Shown here piece by piece: positions 59,327-64,000 of a stretch of 64,000 bases of DNA. Positions within the stretch are counted from its first letter, which is position 1; every line of letters starts with the position of its first letter. The stretch is from Rhodoferax sp. AJA081-3. GTDB taxonomy: Bacteria; Pseudomonadota; Gammaproteobacteria; Burkholderiales; Burkholderiaceae_C. The translations under genes were made by a program, and so were the position numbers. The notes under the pieces were generated by a model, which was given only the letters and a program-made list of their open reading frames with translations, did no database searches and had not been told where the DNA came from. The stretch is from contig NZ_CP059068.1 of the NCBI RefSeq assembly GCF_017798165.1, positions 62,001 through 126,000 of the forward strand, read 5' to 3'.

Positions 59327-59334
59327 ATGCGCAT
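59327..59334. promoter_or_regulatory. Candidate ccdAB operator
   Basis: The palindrome ATGCGCAT, next to GTATAT, lies about 32 nt upstream of the ccdA start. Ribbon-helix-helix antitoxins normally repress their own promoter. This is a short site and a weak call. Confidence 0.25.
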
Positions 59335-59361
59335 CAGCCGTGTTGTTCTCCGATGAAATCC

Positions 59362-60210
59362 TCAGTCCATCTCAGTTCTACTCTGCTCTGCCAGGGCCAG
59401 CAATGCCTGCCGCGTGAAGTCGTCCGCTGGGAAGAAGGTCTCCATGGCCAGTTCTTGCAAGGTCACGTCCACCGGATTGCCGAAGATGGTGATGGTGCTG
59501 ATGAAGCTCAAAACGCCCTGGGGCGTGCTGAACTGGAAAGGCATGACCACGCCCGGGTGCTCGCCCTCCAGCTGCAGGTCGGCGCCAGCGGGCGTGGGAT
59601 AGGCCTGCAATTCCTTGAGCAGTGTTTCCAGCGCCGGGTCTGCGCTGGCTGCAATCTGGTGGCGAACCCGCTCAAACAAATGGGTGCGCCACTGCACCAG
59701 GTTGGCAATGCGCGGTGCCAGGCCGAGCGGGTGCAGGCTCAGGCGCAATACGTTCATGGGCGCCTGCAGAAGTTCGGGGTCTACACCGACCAACAGATGC
59801 GGCACCACGCTGTTGGCAGCAATCAGGTTCCAGTGCCGGTCGATGGCAATGGCGGGGTAGGGCTCGTGGCTTTTCAAGATCAGCTCCACGGCCTGGCGCG
59901 CGGGGCTCAGGGCCGGGTCGTCCAGTGCGCGCTCGCGGTACATGGGTGCATACCCAGCAGCCACCAGCAAGGTGTTGCGTTCGCGCAGCGGTATGTCCAG
60001 CCGCTCGGACAAGCGCAGCACCATCTCGCGGCTGGGTACGGAGCGACCGGTTTCCACAAAACTCAGGTGGCGGGTGGAAATTGCGGCGTGCATGGCCAGA
60101 TCCAGCTGGCTCAGGCGCCGGTGCTGGCGCCAGTGGCGCAGGTGTGCACCAAAGGGTTGCGGGGGTTGGCGCGGTGTGCGGGCAGTGGGGTGTTGGCTGG
60201 TGGCAGTCAT
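59362..60210 (-). CDS. XRE-family regulator with MmyB-like ligand-binding domain
   Basis: The 282-residue protein has an N-terminal HTH (about residues 20-80; HLRHWRQHRRLSQLDLAMHAAISTRHLSFVETGRSVPSREMVLRL) and a C-terminal MmyB-type domain (AIAIDRHWNLIAANSVVPHLL, NVLRLSLHPLGLAPRIANL, GVLSFISTITIFGNPVDVTLQELAMETFFPAD), a PAS-like pocket that may bind fatty acids. It is divergent from the small membrane protein at 60339, its likely target. Confidence 0.92.
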   Translation of the reverse strand: MTATSQHPTARTPRQPPQPFGAHLRHWRQHRRLSQLDLAMHAAISTRHLSFVETGRSVPSREMVLRLSERLDIPLRERNTLLVAAGYAPMYRERALDDPALSPARQAVELILKSHEPYPAIAIDRHWNLIAANSVVPHLLVGVDPELLQAPMNVLRLSLHPLGLAPRIANLVQWRTHLFERVRHQIAASADPALETLLKELQAYPTPAGADLQLEGEHPGVVMPFQFSTPQGVLSFISTITIFGNPVDVTLQELAMETFFPADDFTRQALLALAEQSRTEMD

Positions 60211-60338
60211 GGCGCGATGGTAAAGCGTGTGGTGACGGTGCGCCCATTACCTCCCAGGTCATCGCATTGCATCGTCTGCGACCCGATGATTCAGCCCAGA
60301 CACCGCGCTGCGGTTGTCACCAACCCAAGGAGTCTGTC

Positions 60339-60773
60339 ATGTCCTCATCATCTTCTACATCTGTTGTGTCATCGTTCTTTGCGTCCCCGCACTTTTTGCG
60401 CCGCGTGTTGTGGGCGGATGCCGCCAGTGGCGTAGGCACTGCACTGCTGCACTGGGAGCTTGCCGATGTACTGGCGCCTGTGCTGGGCTTGCCGGTCAGT
60501 TTGCTGCAGTGGTCAGGCTTGGCCTTGGTGGGTTTTGTGCTGTTCATCAGCTGGATAGCCAGCCGCCGCACCATACCCGCGGGCCTGGTTTGGGTATTGA
60601 TCGCTGCCAACACGGTGTGGGTTTTGGGTTGTGTGGGGCTGCTGGCCAGCAGCCTGGTGGCACCTACCACGCTGGGGATCGCCTTTCTGATCGTGCAGGC
60701 AGTGGCGGTGGGGGTGCTGGCCGAGCTGGAGTGGATCGGCGTGCGCAAGATCCAGCCGGCGCACGCCTGGTGA
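60339..60773 (+). CDS. Small integral membrane protein, function unknown
   Basis: The 144-residue protein has four TM helices (ADAASGVGTALLHWELADVL, LSGLALVGFVLFISWI, LVWVLIAANTVWVLGCVGLL, LGIAFLIVQAVAVGVLAEL). The start ATG 60339 has AAGGAG upstream. It is transcribed away from the MmyB-type regulator, so it is probably controlled by it. Confidence 0.78.
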   Translation: MSSSSSTSVVSSFFASPHFLRRVLWADAASGVGTALLHWELADVLAPVLGLPVSLLQWSGLALVGFVLFISWIASRRTIPAGLVWVLIAANTVWVLGCVGLLASSLVAPTTLGIAFLIVQAVAVGVLAELEWIGVRKIQPAHAW

Positions 60774-60784
60774 CTGTCTGACCC

Positions 60785-61510
60785 TCAGCTGAAGAACTCG
60801 ACGCGCCCGTCCTCCAGGTCGTAGCGGCCGGCGATGACTTTGACCTTGCCACTCTTGACCAGCCCGGCCACGATGCTGCTCTTGGTGGCGATGCGGCTGG
60901 CGGTACGCATGGCGCTTTCGCGTACGGCGTTGTCCAGAAAGTCACCCGGTTTGCCGTGCACGGCCTTGGCCGCTGGAACAATGGCCTGGACCATCGGGCC
61001 GATGGACGCAGGGAATTTGGTCTTCTTCTCGACCACTTCGCAGGCAGCTGCCACAGCGCCACAGCGTTCATGCCCCAAGACGATGATCAGCGGCACACCC
61101 AGCACGCCCGAGCCGTATTCAATGGTGCCCATGGTTGCGCTGTCCACTGCCATGTTGCCGGCGTTGCGGGCCACAAAAAGTTCACCCAGGCCCAGGCCGC
61201 CAAAGAGCAGCTCGGGTGGCACACGGCTGTCGGCGCAGGACACAATCGTGGCCCACGGCGCCTGTCCTTTGGACACCTGTTCACGTTGGGTACTGAGTTG
61301 TGCCGCGCACAGCTCAGGGCCCTTGGTGTATTTCTCGTTGCCTTCCTTGAGCTTGGCCAAGGCTTCGTCGGCCGTCAGGCTGGTTCCCTTGCCGCTGGCG
61401 GCCCATGCCGGCACGGCCGACAAGCCCAGCCCGGCCAAGGCGCCGGTTGCAGTCAAGGACAAAAAACCGCGCCGGGAAGCCTGGCGCTCTGCATCACAAA
61501 CGTGGCACAT
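60785..61510 (-). CDS. Exported beta-carbonic anhydrase
   Basis: The 241-residue protein has a twin-arginine signal (SRRGFLSLTATGALAGLGL, cleaved near AWAA) and a beta-carbonic anhydrase domain with Zn ligands in VSCADSRVPPE and LGHERCGAV and the Asp-Arg dyad. It interconverts CO2 and bicarbonate in the periplasm. ATG 61510 with GAGGAG upstream is used. Two Cys at the extreme N terminus (MCHVCDAE) precede the Tat motif. Confidence 0.93.
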   Translation of the reverse strand: MCHVCDAERQASRRGFLSLTATGALAGLGLSAVPAWAASGKGTSLTADEALAKLKEGNEKYTKGPELCAAQLSTQREQVSKGQAPWATIVSCADSRVPPELLFGGLGLGELFVARNAGNMAVDSATMGTIEYGSGVLGVPLIIVLGHERCGAVAAACEVVEKKTKFPASIGPMVQAIVPAAKAVHGKPGDFLDNAVRESAMRTASRIATKSSIVAGLVKSGKVKVIAGRYDLEDGRVEFFS

Positions 61511-61614
61511 GGCGAATCTCCTCATTCAAATAGTTGTCAAGGATTGTTCGGCCAAGCGCAGGGCAGTCAGCCGCAAGCCACTATATCCACTGGCTTGCGT
61601 TCCGTCACACTTTT

Positions 61615-62214
61615 TTACAGTTCGACGAAACCGGCGATGTGGCGCAAGCGCTGGGCGGGGTCCAGCTCTGCCAGCAACTGCTGTTTGGCGTCTGCCGGAA
61701 TGGGCAGCAACTCGGTCCACCGGTTGGCAACCCACCCACATTCTTCCAGGCGGTAGGGTGCAAAGATGGGCAGTGCATGGCGCGACCCGGCCTGCTGCCC
61801 ATCGGCAATGAGTCGGCCCAGCATATTGGCCAATGGCTGCAGGTCTGGGGGAATGGGCTCGGGCGCGTCGGCGGGCAGGTATTGCACCTGTGCGTACCAC
61901 ACGCCGTACGGGCCCCGCTCGGTGTCTACCAGCGCAAAACGCAGGCCGCCCTGGCAGACCACCTGCAGCAGGGCGGGTTGCACGGTGTCCACCGTTTGCA
62001 CGTGGGCCAGCGTGCCGATACGGTGTAACTGCGGCACTTCGTCCGGCACCTGCACCTCATGGCCCTGCACCAGGCCCACCACCCCAAACGGGATGGCTTC
62101 GCGTTGGCAGCGTTTGATCAGGTCCAGGTAGCGCACTTCAAAGATATTGAGGTGCAACATGCCGTCGGGCAATAAACCCTGGGACAAGGGGAACAGGGGG
62201 ATGCGGGTGGGCAT
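61615..62214 (-). CDS. LON-substrate-binding-domain protein
   Basis: The 199-residue protein reads MPTRIPLFPLSQGLLPDGMLHLNIFEVRYLDLIKRC, FGVVGLVQG, IGTLAHVQTVDT and RYLDLI-like repeats, that is, the N-terminal domain of Lon protease without ATPase or protease. Such proteins are common in betaproteobacteria; the function is not established. It is divergent from the ABC exporter at 62258. Confidence 0.9.
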   Translation of the reverse strand: MPTRIPLFPLSQGLLPDGMLHLNIFEVRYLDLIKRCQREAIPFGVVGLVQGHEVQVPDEVPQLHRIGTLAHVQTVDTVQPALLQVVCQGGLRFALVDTERGPYGVWYAQVQYLPADAPEPIPPDLQPLANMLGRLIADGQQAGSRHALPIFAPYRLEECGWVANRWTELLPIPADAKQQLLAELDPAQRLRHIAGFVEL

Positions 62215-62257
62215 TGGGGGATTCTAGGCAAAGTGCTCAGCCACAATAGTGACCACC

Positions 62258-64000
62258 ATGCACCCCATTCAGAAATTACTGGCCTATGCCAGCCCCTACC
62301 GCCGTGACATCCGCCTGGCCACCGTCTATTCCGTTCTCAACAAGTTTTTTGACATCCTGCCCGAGGTGCTGATCGGCGCAGCGGTGGACGTGGTGGTCAA
62401 AGGCGACCAGAGTTTTTTGGCCAAACACATCCTGGTGGACTTCGGCATCACCAGCACCTGGCACCAGCTGCTGGTGCTGGGCGGCTTGAATGTGATGATC
62501 TGGGGCGGGGAGTCGCTGTTTGAATACCTGTACCACCTGAAGTGGCGCGGCCTGGCGCAGGACATTCAACACGACCTGCGGCTGGACACCTACCGCCACG
62601 TGCAGAAGCTGGAGATGGCCTACTTCGAGAACCAGCGCACCGGCAATCTGATGTCCATACTGAATGACGACATCAACCAGATGGAGCGTTTTCTGAACGG
62701 TGGCGCCAACAACATCATCCAGGTGTTCTGCTCGTCGCTGATGATCAGCGCGGTATTCTTCGCATTGCAGCCTGGCATCGCGGTGATTGCCTTGCTGCCC
62801 GTGCCTGCCATTCTGTTTGGCGCCTTCTGGTTCCAGAACCGACTGGCGCCGCACTACACCGAGGTGCGTGAAGCGGCAGGAGATGTCAGCGCCCGGTTGA
62901 ACAACAACCTATTGGGCCTGGCCACCATCAAGGCCTTTGCGACCGAAGGTGTGGAGGCCGACCACATTGCCCAGGCCAGCAATGGTTACCGCGCGGCCAA
63001 TGCCCGCGCGATTCGCCTGAGCTCTGCCATCACGCCGGTTATCCGCACTGCGATCCTGGCAGGCTTTACCGCGACGTTGTTGTACGGCGGCTGGCTGACG
63101 ATTGAGGGTGAGCTTGCTGTGGGCGCCTATTCGGTGCTGGTGTTTCTGACCCAACGCCTGCTCTGGCCACTGACCGGCCTGGCTGAGGTGGCCGATATGT
63201 ACCAGCGCTCCATGTCGTCGATAGACCGGGCGATGGGCTTGCTGCAGACCCCCATCAACATCCCCTACGAAGGCCAGCATTTCCCCATCGACACCGTGAA
63301 AGGCGAACTGCGCTTTGAGCAGGTCTGTTTTGCCTATGACACCGTGCCCACGCTGCAGGACATCGACCTGACGATTCCCGCCGGCAAGACCACGGCATTT
63401 GTCGGCTCCACTGGCTCGGGCAAGTCCACACTGGTCAAGCTGCTGCTGCGTTTTTACATCGCCCAATCCGGCCGCATCCTGCTGGACGGCCAGGCTATCG
63501 ACGGCCTGAACCTGCAAGACCTGCGCCGTGCAATCGGTTATGTGTCGCAAGACACGTTTTTGACCGACGGCACGGTGGCGGAGAACATCGCTTATGGCGC
63601 AGCCTGGGCCACCGATGCACACATTGCCGAGGCAGCACGCGCGGCGGAGTGCACCGAGTTCATCAACCAACTGCCGCTGGGTTTTGCCACCCGCATTGGC
63701 GAGCGCGGCCAAAAGCTCAGTGGCGGCCAGCGCCAGCGCCTGGCTTTGGCTCGCGCCATCCTGAAGAACCCACCGGTGCTGGTGCTGGACGAGGCCACCA
63801 GCGCGGTGGACAACGAGACCGAGGCGGCCATCCAGCGTTCGCTGGACGTGGTCAGCCGCAACCGCACCACCATTGTCATCGCCCACCGCCTGTCCACGGT
63901 GCGCCAGGCCGATTGCATCCACTTGCTGGAGGCAGGGCGCATTGTGGAGAGTGGCACACACGACGCGCTGGTGGCGCAGGGTGGCGGTTATGCCGCGCTG
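62258..64000 (+). CDS. ABC exporter, fused TM and ATPase domains (partial at 3' end)
   Basis: A frame of 581 codons is open at the window end. The six-TM domain (about residues 20-300) is followed by an ATPase domain with Walker A GSTGSGKST, Q-loop VSQDTFL, signature LSGGQRQRLALARAI, Walker B VLVLDEATSAVD and H-loop IAHRLS. It resembles MsbA/MdlB-type half exporters that work as dimers. The substrate is unknown. The start ATG 62258 follows a short gap after the divergent Lon-N gene. Confidence 0.92.
   Translation, partial: MHPIQKLLAYASPYRRDIRLATVYSVLNKFFDILPEVLIGAAVDVVVKGDQSFLAKHILVDFGITSTWHQLLVLGGLNVMIWGGESLFEYLYHLKWRGLAQDIQHDLRLDTYRHVQKLEMAYFENQRTGNLMSILNDDINQMERFLNGGANNIIQVFCSSLMISAVFFALQPGIAVIALLPVPAILFGAFWFQNRLAPHYTEVREAAGDVSARLNNNLLGLATIKAFATEGVEADHIAQASNGYRAANARAIRLSSAITPVIRTAILAGFTATLLYGGWLTIEGELAVGAYSVLVFLTQRLLWPLTGLAEVADMYQRSMSSIDRAMGLLQTPINIPYEGQHFPIDTVKGELRFEQVCFAYDTVPTLQDIDLTIPAGKTTAFVGSTGSGKSTLVKLLLRFYIAQSGRILLDGQAIDGLNLQDLRRAIGYVSQDTFLTDGTVAENIAYGAAWATDAHIAEAARAAECTEFINQLPLGFATRIGERGQKLSGGQRQRLALARAILKNPPVLVLDEATSAVDNETEAAIQRSLDVVSRNRTTIVIAHRLSTVRQADCIHLLEAGRIVESGTHDALVAQGGGYAAL

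Noticed and set aside
1..64000. CRISPR array, tRNA, rRNA, prophage or replication origin
   Set aside because: No regularly spaced direct repeats, no tRNA or rRNA consensus stretches, no phage structural genes and no DnaA-box cluster were seen on reading both strands.

Overview
The window looks like chromosome from a betaproteobacterium of the order Burkholderiales, most likely a Comamonadaceae member close to Rhodoferax, Albidiferax or Polaromonas. The reasons are the high GC content, a Bug-type tripartite tricarboxylate receptor, a PEP-CTERM protein, the glnA-ntrB-ntrC layout, and dispersed palindromic repeats with a CTAGCCCCCG core. The genus assignment is inference. There is no rRNA, no tRNA that I could recognise, no CRISPR array and no prophage.

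Layout. 1-2.7 kb: the tail of an unidentified gene, propionyl-CoA synthetase prpE and a stand-alone receiver protein. 2.9-11 kb: a secreted fibronectin-III protein on the minus strand, then a plus-strand copper-handling run: DUF2946, a YcnI-like protein, a PCuAC chaperone, a second DUF2946, a TonB-dependent receptor, an exported BNR-fold protein and an exported thioredoxin-like protein. 11-19.7 kb: RidA, GST, PEP-CTERM, an orphan LolD-like ATPase, a Bug receptor, miaA, MFS and MATE exporters, an Ala/Lys-rich exported protein and an EamA transporter. 19.7-23 kb: mutL, split by an IS110-family element sitting inside a palindromic repeat. 23-31 kb: a hypothetical protein, an M20 amidohydrolase, and a dipeptide ABC operon converging on it. 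31-36.5 kb: a DUF2726-like protein, an RsuA-type pseudouridine synthase, a YVTN beta-propeller protein, a polysaccharide deacetylase, a sterol-desaturase-family enzyme and an EI24/CysZ-like membrane protein. 36.5-42.8 kb: glnA with NtrC sites and a sigma-54 promoter, a DUF4124-like protein, ntrB, ntrC and alanine dehydrogenase. 42.8-55.8 kb: exodeoxyribonuclease III and a large signalling island of four sensor kinases, two stand-alone receivers and a REC-GGDEF-EAL protein. 55.8-59.3 kb: DUF4337, folA, an EamA transporter, thyA and a ccdAB toxin-antitoxin pair that precedes and overlaps thyA. 59.4-64 kb: an MmyB-type regulator with a divergent membrane protein, an exported beta-carbonic anhydrase, a Lon-N domain protein and an ABC exporter cut off by the window end.

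Most notable points. (1) mutL is interrupted by a 1145-bp IS110 element. The element is flanked by a TG dinucleotide and sits exactly at the centre of a palindrome; removing it restores a 710-residue MutL frame. Its 5' non-coding end has the layout expected of a bridge RNA and contains an internal copy of its own right junction. (2) The target is itself a 192-bp element with 23-bp perfect terminal inverted repeats that was translated in frame in the MutL linker. (3) A second palindromic repeat family (nine copies seen) is read in frame in at least six genes; in two exported proteins it supplies the signal-peptide core in the same reading frame. (4) Two DUF2946 ORFs, each ending in PPRGPP and carrying CPxC, precede the two halves of the copper cluster, as expected for copper-sensing leader ORFs. 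(5) Four kinases with near-identical catalytic cores but unrelated sensors lie around a few receivers and one EAL output protein. (6) ccdB overlaps thyA at a TAATG junction, and CcdB lacks the usual C-terminal gyrase-contact residues.
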